Counted from the stretch's first letter, positions 1 through 8,301 are shown. The stretch is DNA of 20,058 bases from Deltaproteobacteria bacterium (GCA_019313605.1 JAFDAW010000046.1:1-20058), one strand, 5' to 3'. Numbers and translations are program-made. Notes: generated from the letters alone by a model not told the origin.

Positions 1-107
1 AGCCGGCGCTCGAAAATCCAGCATCGCAGACCGCTCAGCTCACCATCGTGATAGGCGTTGAGATCTCGCTGGTCCCTTCCGACTGCTTCCGCACGCGTTG
101 AATTCAC
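1..107 (-). CDS. Putative membrane anti-sigma factor, N-terminal fragment (runs off left edge)
   Basis: Only about 35 codons are visible. The GTG start overlaps the stop of the upstream ECF sigma gene as GTGA, and GGAGG sits 4 bases before it. The protein begins VNSTRAEAVGRDQRDLNAYH and continues DGELSGLRCWIFERR. The AYxDGELS pattern is typical of the N terminus of zinc-finger-type anti-sigma factors encoded directly after their cognate ECF sigma. Established knowledge: such proteins hold the sigma factor at the membrane until a stress signal arrives. The zinc ligands and any membrane helix lie outside the window, so the identification rests on context plus the short N-terminal motif. Confidence 0.65.
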   Translation of the reverse strand, partial: MNSTRAEAVGRDQRDLNAYHDGELSGLRCWIFERR

Positions 108-790
108 AGAACCTCCTCGCCGAACTCGTCAGCGTCCTGCTCGGAGAGCAGAGCGCGAAGCCGACGCCGCGCATGGTGCAGGCGGCTCATGACGGTGCCC
201 TTCGGGCTCCCCAGCAACTTCGCGATCTCCGAATACGTCAACCCGTCGACCTCGCGAAGCACCAATGTCTGCCGCGCGTCATCGGGCAGCTTTTCGATCG
301 CGCGCTGGAGGGTCTCGCGAAGCTCCGCGCGCTCCAGATCGCCGGCGGGCCCCTCCGCCTGTTGGCGGGCGGGATCGACCGCATCGAGTCCGGTCCCAAC
401 GGGCGTCTCGAGCGCGTGTGTCTCGTCCCATTCCACCGTCCGGCCCGCTGGCTGGCGGCGCTTGGCGTCGATGCAGAGATTCATCACCACCCGGTAGAAC
501 CACGTGTAGAAGCTCGAGCGGCCTTCAAACCGGTCGAGCGAGCGATATGCCTTGAGAAACGCGTCTTGCAGGACATCTTTTGCCTGCTCCTCGTCGCGCA
601 TTACCCGAAGTGCCAGCCCATAGGCGCGATCCTGATATCGCTCCACGAGCACCCGAAAGGCCTCGTGATCCCCTTTTGCGGCTCGGGTCACGGCTTCGAG
701 GTCGGTCGGGTCCGCTTCGGAACGCTCACCCTGTTTCGACGCAGAAGCAGCCCCAACTATTCGCCCGGTCGGCACCGTCGAGTCGCTCAA
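104..790 (-). CDS. ECF (RpoE-type) RNA polymerase sigma factor
   Basis: A 228-residue sigma-70 family protein of the extracytoplasmic-function type. Region 2 spans about residues 30-112 (AFRVLVERYQDRAYGLALRV, then DVLQDAFLKAYRSLDRFEG and TWFYRVVMNLCIDAKRR, which should bind core and the -10). Region 4 spans about residues 160-215 (LPDDARQTLVLREVDGLTYS, EIAKLLGSPKGTVMSRLHHA, the -35 binding helix-turn-helix). There is no sigma region 1 or 3. I chose the TTG start at 790 because it overlaps the polA stop as TTGA and has GGGAGG 4 bases upstream. An ATG at 853 inside polA is possible but adds a low-complexity Gly/Arg/Ala tail. The partial anti-sigma gene follows with a 4-base overlap. Co-transcription with polA is inferred from the overlap. 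Its regulon is unknown. Confidence 0.9.
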   Translation of the reverse strand: MSDSTVPTGRIVGAASASKQGERSEADPTDLEAVTRAAKGDHEAFRVLVERYQDRAYGLALRVMRDEEQAKDVLQDAFLKAYRSLDRFEGRSSFYTWFYRVVMNLCIDAKRRQPAGRTVEWDETHALETPVGTGLDAVDPARQQAEGPAGDLERAELRETLQRAIEKLPDDARQTLVLREVDGLTYSEIAKLLGSPKGTVMSRLHHARRRLRALLSEQDADEFGEEVL

Positions 791-3480
791 TGGGCCTCCC
801 GCCAATTCGCGCCGACACCCACCTCCACCCGAAGCCGCACGCGCAGGGGCCACACCCCCTCCATCCGTTCGACCACGAGCGCGGTCAGCGCTTCCACTTC
901 TGCGGGAGGGGTCTCGAAGACGAGCTCATCGTGAACCTGCAAGATCATCTCGGTGCGCAGGCCCGCCTCGTCGATCGCCGGGGCGAGTTCCACCATCGCT
1001 TTCTTGATCAGATCGGCGGACGTCCCCTGGAGCACGCTGTTGACGGCCATTCGTTCGGCGGCCTGGCGCAGGGTGCGGTTGCGCGAGGCGAGATCGGGCA
1101 GGTAGCGGCGCCGCCCCATCAGCGTCTGCACGAAGCCGCGCTCGCGCGCGTGCCCGATCGTCTCGTCGATGAATGTGCGCACACCTTGATACCGCGCGAA
1201 ATAGGCGTCGATCGTCTTCTGGGCTTCCGCGCTCGCGATGCCGAGTTGATTGGCGAGCCCGAATGCCGAGAGTCCGTAGATAATGCCGAAGTTCACCGCC
1301 TTGGCGTGCGCGCGCTGGTCGTCGCTGACGTCCTCGAGATCGATGCCCGCGACTTCGGCTGCGGTCCTGCGGTGGATGTCGTCTCCACACTCGAACGCAT
1401 CAACGAGGCTCGGATCCCCCGAGAAGTGGGCGAGCAGGCGCAACTCGACCTGCGAGTAGTCGGCCGAGAGCAACACCCTGCCCACCGCGGGAACGAACGC
1501 CTCACGTATCCGAATGCCCTCGTCGCTGCGGATCGGAATGTTCTGGACGTTCGGATCGGCGGCAGAAAAGCGCCCTGTCGCGGCGCCGAGTTGATGGAAG
1601 GTCGGATGGATGCGACCCGTCGCGGGATTCACGAGCGGAGGCAGCGCATCCACGTAGGTGCTCCTGAGTTTCGCGAGGCGTCGGTAGGCGAGAATTTCTG
1701 CGGGCAGATCGTGTTTGGAGGCGAGCTGCACGAGCACGCTCTCGTCGGTCGAATAGCCGGTCTTGGTCTTCTTGATCGGCTCCAACTTCAGCTTCTCGAA
1801 CAAGATCTTCTGGAGCTGCTTGGGCGAAGAGATCAGAAACGGCTCACCGGCGAGTTCGTAGATCTTTGTTTCGATTCCCTCGAGCCGCTGACCCCATTCT
1901 TCTGAAAGTTTCGCGAGCATCGGTTCGTCGACGCGCACCCCGACTCGATGCATGCGCGCGAGCACGCCAGTCAGTGGCAACTCGACCGTATCGCAGAGAG
2001 TCGCGAGGCCGTCACTTTCGAGCCGATCTGCGAGCACGCCCTGGAGAGAGCGGAGCGCACAGACCTGTTGGGCCGCCCAGTTTGCGACGTCATCGGCAGC
2101 GAGTTCGCGGATCGGCTGGGCCTTGGCGCCGCGACCCGCGAGATCCTCCCAGCTCGCCACCTTGCGGCCGAGTTCGCGCTGCGCGAGCGCGCTGACCGAA
2201 TTGGCACCGGCGGGGTCGAGCAACTGGCTCGCGATGCCGAGGTCGAACGCGGGTGTCGGAAGCGTGAGTCCCGCTTCGCCGAAGACGATCTGGCTCTGCT
2301 TGGTGTCGATCGCGCTCCAGTCGCAAGCGTCCGATCCCTCGAGCAGGGCGCGCAGCCGGCCGACGACGTCTTCCATCGAAAGCCCGCCCGCGTCTGCGCC
2401 GATCGGAAGATAGGCCGCGCGATCCTCGGCGAGACCGAACGCGAGCCCTGCGACATCGCCCGAGAGCGGCGCATTTTCGCCGAGGGCACAGATCAGCGAA
2501 ACCATTGGAAGCGCGCGCAATTCAGCCGCAAGCGCGTCGAGCGCCGCAGCGTCCTTCACCCACTCGACGCTCACGGCCGTCTCGGAACGCGGCTCGGCCG
2601 CAGGGCCGCCGTCGGCATCGATCGCGTCGACGAGACGCACGAAGCCCAGCCGCTCGAAGAGTGCGCGGAGAATGTCGCGGTCGGGTGCTTCATGCACGAC
2701 CTCGTCGAGTTCGGTCGGGACGGGCACATCCGTGCGAAGTGTCGCGAGGCGCTTCGAAAGTCGCGCTTCATCGACCTGGGACTCGAGTGCGTTTCTCGCC
2801 CGAGTCGCCGAAATCTCCGATCGGTGTTCGATCAGGTTTTCGAGCGAGCCCCATTCGTCGATCAACTTCGCCGCGCCCTTTTCTCCGATCCCCTTCACGC
2901 CTGGAATGTTGTCGCTGGGATCACCGACGAGCGAACGCAAATCGAGAATGCGGTCGGGCCCCACACCGAAGCGCGCCTCGACTTCGGACGGCCCGTAACG
3001 GCGATCCTTCACGCCGTCGAGCAGCGTGACGCGATCGCTGACCAGCTGCATCAGGTCTTTGTCTGTGGAGACGATCGAGATCTGTGCGTCTTTCGGAGCG
3101 CGCTCGACAAGCGTGGCAATCACGTCATCGGCCTCGAAGTCCGGCACCGAAACGACGGGGATCCGGTAGGCGTCGACGAGCTCGCGAACGATCGGAAACT
3201 GAACCGCGAGGTCCTCGGGTTGGGCTTCTCGATTGGCCTTGTAGGCATCGTAGAGTTTGTGACGGAAGGTCGGACCGCGCGCGTCGAACACGACGATCAC
3301 GCGATCGGGCGCCTCTTCGCGAATCACCTTCATCAACATGTTGACGAAGCCGTAGGCGGCGTTGGTCGGAGTGCCGTCGGGTGCGCGAAGCGGGGGGATC
3401 GCAAAGAACGCGCGGTAGAGGGAGTTGGTACCGTCAACCAGAAGAATCCTGGAAGGCGTGGCCGCGGACCCGGCTGACAT
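787..3480 (-). CDS. polA: DNA polymerase I (5'-nuclease and polymerase; proofreading site degenerate)
   Basis: An 897-residue family A DNA polymerase that removes RNA primers and fills gaps in replication and repair. The 5'-nuclease domain (about residues 10-290) shows LLVDGTNSLYRAF, DFEADDVIATL, STDKDLMQLV and GDPSDNIPGVKGIG. The middle domain (about 305-490) has the 3'-5' exonuclease fold but lacks the DxE pair and the later catalytic Asp, Tyr and Asp. The polymerase domain has motif A (DYSQVELRLLAHFSGD), motif B (RAHAKAVNFGIIYGLSAFGL) and motif C (QVHDELVFE). I prefer the ATG at 3480, behind GGAAGGGAG; an in-frame ATG at 3507 adds nine residues. Length matches the family. The gene follows acpP by 95 bases, and its stop overlaps the start of the sigma gene. 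Confidence 0.97.
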   Translation of the reverse strand: MSAGSAATPSRILLVDGTNSLYRAFFAIPPLRAPDGTPTNAAYGFVNMLMKVIREEAPDRVIVVFDARGPTFRHKLYDAYKANREAQPEDLAVQFPIVRELVDAYRIPVVSVPDFEADDVIATLVERAPKDAQISIVSTDKDLMQLVSDRVTLLDGVKDRRYGPSEVEARFGVGPDRILDLRSLVGDPSDNIPGVKGIGEKGAAKLIDEWGSLENLIEHRSEISATRARNALESQVDEARLSKRLATLRTDVPVPTELDEVVHEAPDRDILRALFERLGFVRLVDAIDADGGPAAEPRSETAVSVEWVKDAAALDALAAELRALPMVSLICALGENAPLSGDVAGLAFGLAEDRAAYLPIGADAGGLSMEDVVGRLRALLEGSDACDWSAIDTKQSQIVFGEAGLTLPTPAFDLGIASQLLDPAGANSVSALAQRELGRKVASWEDLAGRGAKAQPIRELAADDVANWAAQQVCALRSLQGVLADRLESDGLATLCDTVELPLTGVLARMHRVGVRVDEPMLAKLSEEWGQRLEGIETKIYELAGEPFLISSPKQLQKILFEKLKLEPIKKTKTGYSTDESVLVQLASKHDLPAEILAYRRLAKLRSTYVDALPPLVNPATGRIHPTFHQLGAATGRFSAADPNVQNIPIRSDEGIRIREAFVPAVGRVLLSADYSQVELRLLAHFSGDPSLVDAFECGDDIHRRTAAEVAGIDLEDVSDDQRAHAKAVNFGIIYGLSAFGLANQLGIASAEAQKTIDAYFARYQGVRTFIDETIGHARERGFVQTLMGRRRYLPDLASRNRTLRQAAERMAVNSVLQGTSADLIKKAMVELAPAIDEAGLRTEMILQVHDELVFETPPAEVEALTALVVERMEGVWPLRVRLRVEVGVGANWREAH

Positions 3481-3575
3481 CCCTACTCCCTTCCACCAAT
3501 TCGCCAATTCGCCGAATCGGGAAGCGGGGTACGCGAAGCCGCCGCGGCTGCGCCGGGCCCCTGCCCTCGCGGCAT

Positions 3576-3815
3576 TCAGCTGGCGTGTGACTCCACGAAA
3601 CGCTGAATGTCGCCGATCGTGCGCATTTCCTCGACGGCATCGTCGGGGACTTCGATATCGAAGGCCTCTTCGAGGGTCATCACCAGTTCGACCACGTCGA
3701 GCGAATCCGCACCAAGATCATCGAGAATGCTCGCGTCCTTGGTCACTTCGACGCGTTCGACTCCGAGCTGGTCAGCGACGATCGATTGAATCCGATCGGA
3801 CAGATCGTTTGCCAT
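3576..3815 (-). CDS. acpP: Acyl carrier protein
   Basis: A 79-residue acidic carrier protein of type II fatty acid synthesis. The phosphopantetheine attachment motif LGADSLDVVELVM is present with Ser38 as the modified residue, followed by the helix LEEAFDIEVPDDAVEEMRTI typical of primary bacterial AcpP. GGAGG lies just before the ATG. It sits between cysK (60 bases upstream) and polA (95 bases downstream), with no fab genes in sight, which is not the usual fabD-fabG-acpP-fabF context. Length and sequence look like a housekeeping ACP rather than a polyketide carrier, but with no neighbouring synthase a specialised role cannot be ruled out. Confidence 0.95.
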   Translation of the reverse strand: MANDLSDRIQSIVADQLGVERVEVTKDASILDDLGADSLDVVELVMTLEEAFDIEVPDDAVEEMRTIGDIQRFVESHAS

Positions 3816-3875
3816 GGATTCAGCCCCTCCAGAAAACTGCGATCAAACAAATCAGGAAAACCAAAGTGGATCCGT

Positions 3876-4835
3876 TCAGACGTCGATGTCGTCACTGCCC
3901 TCGTAACGATAGGGCTCGAACAGCTTCGTCTGGATATAACGCTCGCCGAAACTCGGAATGATCACGACGATCAGTTCACTGCCGCTGCCCGCGCCCGACG
4001 CGTATTTGATGGCCGCAGCCACGGCGGCACCGGACGAGATCCCGCAGAGCAACCCTTCCTCCGTGGCGAGTCGACGCGCCATCTCGAGCGCCTCGTCATT
4101 ACCCACCTGGACGATACCATCGAGAAGATCCTTCTCGAGAACGTCCGGCACGAATCCGGCGCCGATGCCCTGGATCACGTGTTTACCGGGCGAGCCACCC
4201 GAGAGCACGGGGCTGTCCTCGGGCTCGACCGCGATCGCCTTGAACCCGGGCTTTCGCTTCTTGATGGACTGCGCGATGCCCGTGATCGTCCCGCCGGTTC
4301 CAACACCTGCGATCACCGCATCGACCTTGCCATCGGTGTCCTCCCAGATTTCTTCCGCCGTGGTCCTGGCGTGCACCTCCGGGTTGGCGGGATTCTGGAA
4401 TTGCTGCGGCATGTACGAATTCGGTATCTCGGCAAGCAACGCCTTCGCGCGATCGATCGCACCGGGCATGCCCTTGGCGGGATCGGTCAAAACGAGTTTG
4501 GCCCCGAAGGCGCGCAAGACTGCGCGACGCTCGGGACTCATCGATTCCGGCATGGTCAAGATGCACTGGTAACCCTTCACGGCGGCCACCATCGCAAGCG
4601 CGATGCCGGTGTTTCCGCTGGTCGGTTCGACGATCACGGTTTCGCCGGGAGTCAGCGCGCCCGCCTTTTCGGCGGCCTCGATCATCGCGAATCCAATCCG
4701 ATCCTTGACGCTATTTGCGGGGTTCTGACTCTCGAGCTTCGCGACGATCGTCGGCGAAACCGAAGAAGCCACACGGTTCAAGCGGACGAGCGGCGTGTGG
4801 CCGATCAGATCCGTGACGCAATCGGCAATTTTCAT
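3876..4835 (-). CDS. cysK: Cysteine synthase A (O-acetylserine sulfhydrylase)
   Basis: A 319-residue PLP enzyme that makes L-cysteine from O-acetylserine and sulfide in the cytosol. The PLP-binding lysine is K44 in NPANSVKDRIG. The substrate loop is PTSGNTG, the phosphate-binding loop is GVGTGGTITG and the C-terminal serine motif is GISSGAA. The order and spacing match CysK/CysM family members of about 310-320 residues. The ATG at 4835 has GGAGG 8 bases upstream; an upstream in-frame start at 4877 would overlap truD and lacks a clear ribosome site. truD ends 38 bases upstream, so the two are probably co-transcribed. CysK versus CysM cannot be settled by eye, but the motifs favour CysK. The C terminus ends in an acidic GSDDIDV tail. 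Confidence 0.95.
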   Translation of the reverse strand: MKIADCVTDLIGHTPLVRLNRVASSVSPTIVAKLESQNPANSVKDRIGFAMIEAAEKAGALTPGETVIVEPTSGNTGIALAMVAAVKGYQCILTMPESMSPERRAVLRAFGAKLVLTDPAKGMPGAIDRAKALLAEIPNSYMPQQFQNPANPEVHARTTAEEIWEDTDGKVDAVIAGVGTGGTITGIAQSIKKRKPGFKAIAVEPEDSPVLSGGSPGKHVIQGIGAGFVPDVLEKDLLDGIVQVGNDEALEMARRLATEEGLLCGISSGAAVAAAIKYASGAGSGSELIVVIIPSFGERYIQTKLFEPYRYEGSDDIDV

Positions 4836-4873
4836 CGGGGGATCCTCCTCTGCGGGCCTCAGAGTAACCCGGC

Positions 4874-5887
4874 TCACGGCTGAATGTCACCCGCAAAGAC
4901 CTCGGGGCCCACCTCCGGCTCTTCGCCCAGGACGGCTCGGATCAACACGGTTGCATAGCTTCCCGGCGGGAGTTCGAAGTCCAGCCAGAACCCGCCCGAA
5001 AAGTCTCGTATTCGCGCGTTGTTCGGTCGCACCCGCAACGCGCGCCGAGCACCTCGCAAGCGGACGCCGGGGGGAGGGCGGAGATCCGCGAGGCAAATCT
5101 CACGCGACTCGAGTGCGGCATTTTCGCGGATTGCGACTTCGCCCGCGGGCTCGATGACACGGTTTCCGAAGATGGGGCCGGTGGGGCTGATCTCGAAGGC
5201 CACCGCCCGCGGTTGCTCTCGCTCGACGTCTTCGACCAGGAACTGCCCGCCCGAACCGTGAAGCATCGCGACGTCACCGAGCTCCAGTTCGCCGATGCCC
5301 GTCGGCCTGGTGTCGAGCACATCGTTGAAAACAGCCGACTGCAATGCAGAGATCGCAAAGCGCGCTTTGCGCCGATCTTTCATGCGGACCTCTCCGCGCA
5401 ACAGGCGAGCGCCCATTTCGACATTTCGACCCGCGCGTCCGAAGCGCTGAGACCCGAACGAGTTGGCCATCCCGGCCCGGCCGATCTTGTCGAATCTCGC
5501 GCACGCCGCTTCCCGAGCCTCATCGTCGAGGCCGCGTACGGCAATTTCGAAGCGATTTCCGAGCAACTGCCCGGTGCGCAATTTATGTCCGTGCGGGATC
5601 GCCTCCAGCACGCGAACGCCGTCGAGTTCGAAATCCAGTGCCCGCTGTGGATCGAGGCCCGGCACGGAAAGCCACTGGGTCGCGACGGCAATGCGATCTT
5701 TGCGTCCCGCGTAGCCGACATCGCGCGCGCGCACCCCCGCGAAGCGCGCGAGCGCGTTGGCGACATCCTCGGTGGTGACGAGCCGCTTCTCGACACACAC
5801 GAATATGTGTTCACCCTCGCCACTCGGCGGATACAGCGGCAGCTCTTCGACGCGAAAGTCTTCGGGTTCTGTGCGAATACGCGCCAT
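4874..5887 (-). CDS. truD: tRNA pseudouridine(13) synthase
   Basis: A 337-residue TruD-family pseudouridine synthase, which isomerises U13 in tRNA(Glu) in E. coli. The catalytic aspartate is D64 in GYAGRKDRIAVATQW, and the family signature NSFGSQRFG is at residues 142-150. The C-terminal part has the RPNNARI and FELPPGSYATVLIRAVL segments that complete the catalytic domain. The N terminus (RTEPEDFRVEELPLYPPSGEGEH) is also characteristic. The ATG lies only 6 bases after the rnhB stop codon (which is followed by a second in-frame TAG), so the genes are probably one transcript. Length fits the family. Confidence 0.95.
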   Translation of the reverse strand: MARIRTEPEDFRVEELPLYPPSGEGEHIFVCVEKRLVTTEDVANALARFAGVRARDVGYAGRKDRIAVATQWLSVPGLDPQRALDFELDGVRVLEAIPHGHKLRTGQLLGNRFEIAVRGLDDEAREAACARFDKIGRAGMANSFGSQRFGRAGRNVEMGARLLRGEVRMKDRRKARFAISALQSAVFNDVLDTRPTGIGELELGDVAMLHGSGGQFLVEDVEREQPRAVAFEISPTGPIFGNRVIEPAGEVAIRENAALESREICLADLRPPPGVRLRGARRALRVRPNNARIRDFSGGFWLDFELPPGSYATVLIRAVLGEEPEVGPEVFAGDIQP

Positions 5888-5893
5888 TGGCTA

Positions 5894-6697
5894 CTAGCGA
5901 ACTTGTGCTCGCGACACCGGGGCGAAGGATTGGCGATGGGCCGGGCACGGACCGAGGCGATCGAGCGCGGCGAGGTGCTCGCGCGTGCCGTAACCCATGT
6001 GGCGACTGAATCCGTAGCCGGGGTAGCGCTCGTCGAGCTCACACATCCACGCGTCGCGGTGCACCTTCGCGACGATCGATGCGGCCGCGATCGACGCGTC
6101 CAGCGCATCTCCGTGGATCAACGCGGTTTGCGGTACGGCGAGATCCGGAATCGTGCGCGCGTCCACGAGCACGTGACCGGGTTGGAGTGGCAGGCCGGCG
6201 ACTGCGCGTTTCATCGCCGCGAGCGACGCGCCGTGCGGATTGAGCCGGTCCACGTCGATCGACGAGATTTCGGCGACGAAAACCGCGGCCGCCTGTTTGC
6301 GAATTTCGCGATCCAACGCCTCGCGCGCCTTGCGCGCTACGCGCTTCGAATCGTCGAGGCCACTGAGTGCCTCCAATTCCACCTCGTGCGGAAAGACCAC
6401 CGCTGCGGCCACCAGAGGCCCCGCCAGCGGCCCGACCCCGACTTCATCGACACCTGCGACGAAATTCACTCCCGATTGAAGCAGCTGCTCTCGGCGGGCG
6501 AAAAAACGCACGAGCCGCTCGCGTTCAGTGTGGCGCGCGCGCTCGCGACGATCGATCGCATCCCCCAGCAGGCGTGCGCCACTGCGCGAATCGCTGCGCA
6601 AGATCGCCGCCATCCGCTCGCGCTCTTCCGAAGAGGAGACCGCCTCGAGACGCGCGCGGATCTCGGCGAGGGGCACGCGCGCAAATTCGCCGATCAT
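5894..6697 (-). CDS. rnhB: Ribonuclease HII with altered GRG motif and N-terminal extension
   Basis: RNase HII removes ribonucleotides embedded in DNA and cuts RNA in RNA-DNA hybrids. The four acidic metal ligands appear present: D84 and E85 in AGVDEVGVGPLAGP, D179 in HVLVDA and D197 in IHGDALDASIAAASIVAKV. The C-terminal YPGYGFSRHMGYGT is recognisable. Two normally conserved positions differ: the GRG after the DE pair reads GVG (87-89), and the HKGYGT lysine is Met234. About 75 residues precede the catalytic core, rich in Arg and Glu and probably helical, recalling the extended RnhB of Bacillus. The ATG at 6697 lacks a strong ribosome site, so the true start may be downstream. truD follows after 6 bases. 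Confidence 0.93.
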   Translation of the reverse strand: MIGEFARVPLAEIRARLEAVSSSEERERMAAILRSDSRSGARLLGDAIDRRERARHTERERLVRFFARREQLLQSGVNFVAGVDEVGVGPLAGPLVAAAVVFPHEVELEALSGLDDSKRVARKAREALDREIRKQAAAVFVAEISSIDVDRLNPHGASLAAMKRAVAGLPLQPGHVLVDARTIPDLAVPQTALIHGDALDASIAAASIVAKVHRDAWMCELDERYPGYGFSRHMGYGTREHLAALDRLGPCPAHRQSFAPVSRAQVR

Positions 6698-6803
6698 CGG
6701 CCCGCGCCACGTGTGCGATCGAAAGATTCCGATGTGAGATTGGAAATTTCAGGCCGAAGCCGGGTGGCCCATCGAGCCAGGCCGATCGACCGCGGATCCA
6801 CGG

Positions 6804-7625
6804 TCAGCGTGCGAGAAGGACCGCCACGGGTGAGGTCCTCACCACCGCGGCGGAATTGCTTCCGAGGAAATAGTCGGTGATTCGATTGCGCCCGTAAGCG
6901 CCCATCACGATCAAGCTCGCGCGTACCTCACGCGCCGAATCGACGATCTTGACGTCCGGTCGACCCAGGGTGGAAGAAATCTCGCGAACGGGCACCGGGA
7001 GCGATCCGGCGAGGGCGCGGACCTCTTCGAACCGCGCGATCGCGCGCCCCTTGTCCTTCGAATCGACGAAGACGTGAATCGGCTCGCTGAGCCGGGTCGC
7101 GATCTGCACGGCGAGATTGGCGCCGAGCCGAGATCCCGCAGAACCGTCGAAGGCGAGCACGATGGGGCCCGAGAGTTGGGCGCTGCTGGGAACCACGAGG
7201 GCGGACTTGGCGGTCTTGCGAATCACGCCACTCGCCGTCGAGCCGATCAGTCCAGTTCGATAGGCGGCGTGCTGGCCATCCCGACCCACGGCGATGAGGT
7301 CGGTCTTCTGGCCGCGCTCGACGATCCGGTCGTCGGCGATCCCCTGGAGAATTTCGGTCGTGCACTCGACCCCGGCCGTACTCGCGCGCTCGGCAAAGCG
7401 TCGACTGGCCGCTTCCGCGCGGGCTCTCAGGTAGTTGGCCATCGGCTCCGCCGGGGGCGGTGTGACCCCGAGCCCGTCTTCGGACATACCGCGCGCGAAG
7501 CGATCTTCGACGACGCAAACCCCGACGACACGCGCCTTCAGGCGCGCCGCAAACTCCGCCCCGAAGCGCTCTGCAGCAGCAGCAGCCTCTGAACCGTCCG
7601 TCGCAACCAGGATCGATGATGTCAT
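6804..7625 (-). CDS. Tandem-domain universal stress protein (UspA family)
   Basis: A 273-residue protein with two UspA folds. Domain 1 (about 1-140) starts SILVATDGSEAAAAAERFGA and ends with a GxxG-type nucleotide loop, VGRDGQHAAYRTGLIGST. Domain 2 (about 148-273) starts PIVLAFDGSAGSRLG and ends MGAYGRNRITDYFLGSNSAA, a clean ATP-binding Gx2Gx9GS pattern, followed by VVRTSPVAVLLAR. Both halves may therefore bind ATP. UspA proteins act in the cytosol in stress survival with poorly defined partners. A good sigma-70-like promoter lies about 85 bases upstream. The CBS-domain gene precedes it in the same direction, a common pairing since both domain types sense adenine nucleotides. rnhB follows after 106 bases. 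Confidence 0.92.
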   Translation of the reverse strand: MTSSILVATDGSEAAAAAERFGAEFAARLKARVVGVCVVEDRFARGMSEDGLGVTPPPAEPMANYLRARAEAASRRFAERASTAGVECTTEILQGIADDRIVERGQKTDLIAVGRDGQHAAYRTGLIGSTASGVIRKTAKSALVVPSSAQLSGPIVLAFDGSAGSRLGANLAVQIATRLSEPIHVFVDSKDKGRAIARFEEVRALAGSLPVPVREISSTLGRPDVKIVDSAREVRASLIVMGAYGRNRITDYFLGSNSAAVVRTSPVAVLLAR

Positions 7626-7714
7626 CCCGTATAGCCCCTTGCGGCTGCGTCGTTCCCGCCGGCGATTGCCATTTGGGAGCGCCCGCGCTCACAGCGTCCC
7701 ACCATCACCACGAG

Positions 7715-7742
7715 ATTAAAGGATCCCCGCGGGAATTGCCAA
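7715..7742 (-). promoter_or_regulatory. Candidate sigma-70 promoter for the universal stress gene
   Basis: On the minus strand a TTGGCA box and a TTTAAT box are separated by 16 bases, each one mismatch from consensus. The -10 lies about 90 bases before the Usp start codon at 7625, giving a 5' leader of roughly 80 nt. The surrounding 220-base gap between the CBS gene and usp is otherwise featureless to me. Confidence 0.5.
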
Positions 7743-7845
7743 ACCAGAATTGACCTTTCTCAGCTTGCTCCGGGCGGGCCTCGGCTCTGGGCAACCACCC
7801 ACCCGGATTTGCGGCCGAACCATCGGCGTCACCCGCGCTGAGCCG

Positions 7846-8301
7846 TCAGAGCCCCGGGTACCAGCTGCCCGCGATGTATCGGAGCACATCGGTCTCGGTC
7901 AGAAGGCCGACCAACTTGCCTTCCTCGATCACCGGCAGACAGCCGATCCGCTTTTCGGCAAGCAGCCGGGCGGCTTGCCCGATCTCGGCGTCTGGGGAAA
8001 TGATGACCGGTGGGGTGGACATCACCCGGGCGATTTCCACCACCTGGAGGAATGCGCGCCGCTCTTCGTGCCCGAATCCGGTCAGATTCGAGAGCGAGGC
8101 CCGCAGCAGATCCCGCTCGGAAACCACTCCAACCAGCGTCCCACCGCGAACGACCGGGATGTGACGCAGGCCGCCGAGGGTCATGATATCCTCGACCGTT
8201 GAAAGCGTGTCGCCAGCGCTGATGGTCACAATGCCGGTTTGCATGATGTCCCGGACGCGGATTTCGCTGTCGGCCGGCACAGATACAGGCTCAATCATCA
8301 T
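7846..8301 (-). CDS. Stand-alone CBS-domain pair protein
   Basis: A 151-residue protein consisting of two CBS motifs that should form one Bateman module. CBS1 (about 15-75): VRDIMQTGIVTISAGDTLST through LRHIPVVRGGTLVGVVSERD. CBS2 (about 92-148): VARVMSTPPVIISPDAEIGQ-like segment through IGCLPVIEEGKLVGLLTETD. The G-x-(V/L)-(S/T)-x-x-D ends of both motifs are intact, consistent with adenosine-nucleotide binding. There is no attached catalytic domain, so it is a likely nucleotide sensor with unknown partner. GGAGG sits 4 bases before the first ATG and 7 before a second, immediately adjacent ATG; the second may be the real start (8298). It is divergent from the next gene, with only 28 bases between start codons. 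Confidence 0.9.
   Translation of the reverse strand: MMIEPVSVPADSEIRVRDIMQTGIVTISAGDTLSTVEDIMTLGGLRHIPVVRGGTLVGVVSERDLLRASLSNLTGFGHEERRAFLQVVEIARVMSTPPVIISPDAEIGQAARLLAEKRIGCLPVIEEGKLVGLLTETDVLRYIAGSWYPGL

Noticed and set aside
580..3477. Long plus-strand open frames (441 and 509 codons) opposite polA
   Set aside because: They are antisense to a complete polA with all catalytic motifs. They are open only because of GC-rich codon bias, and their translations are low-complexity.
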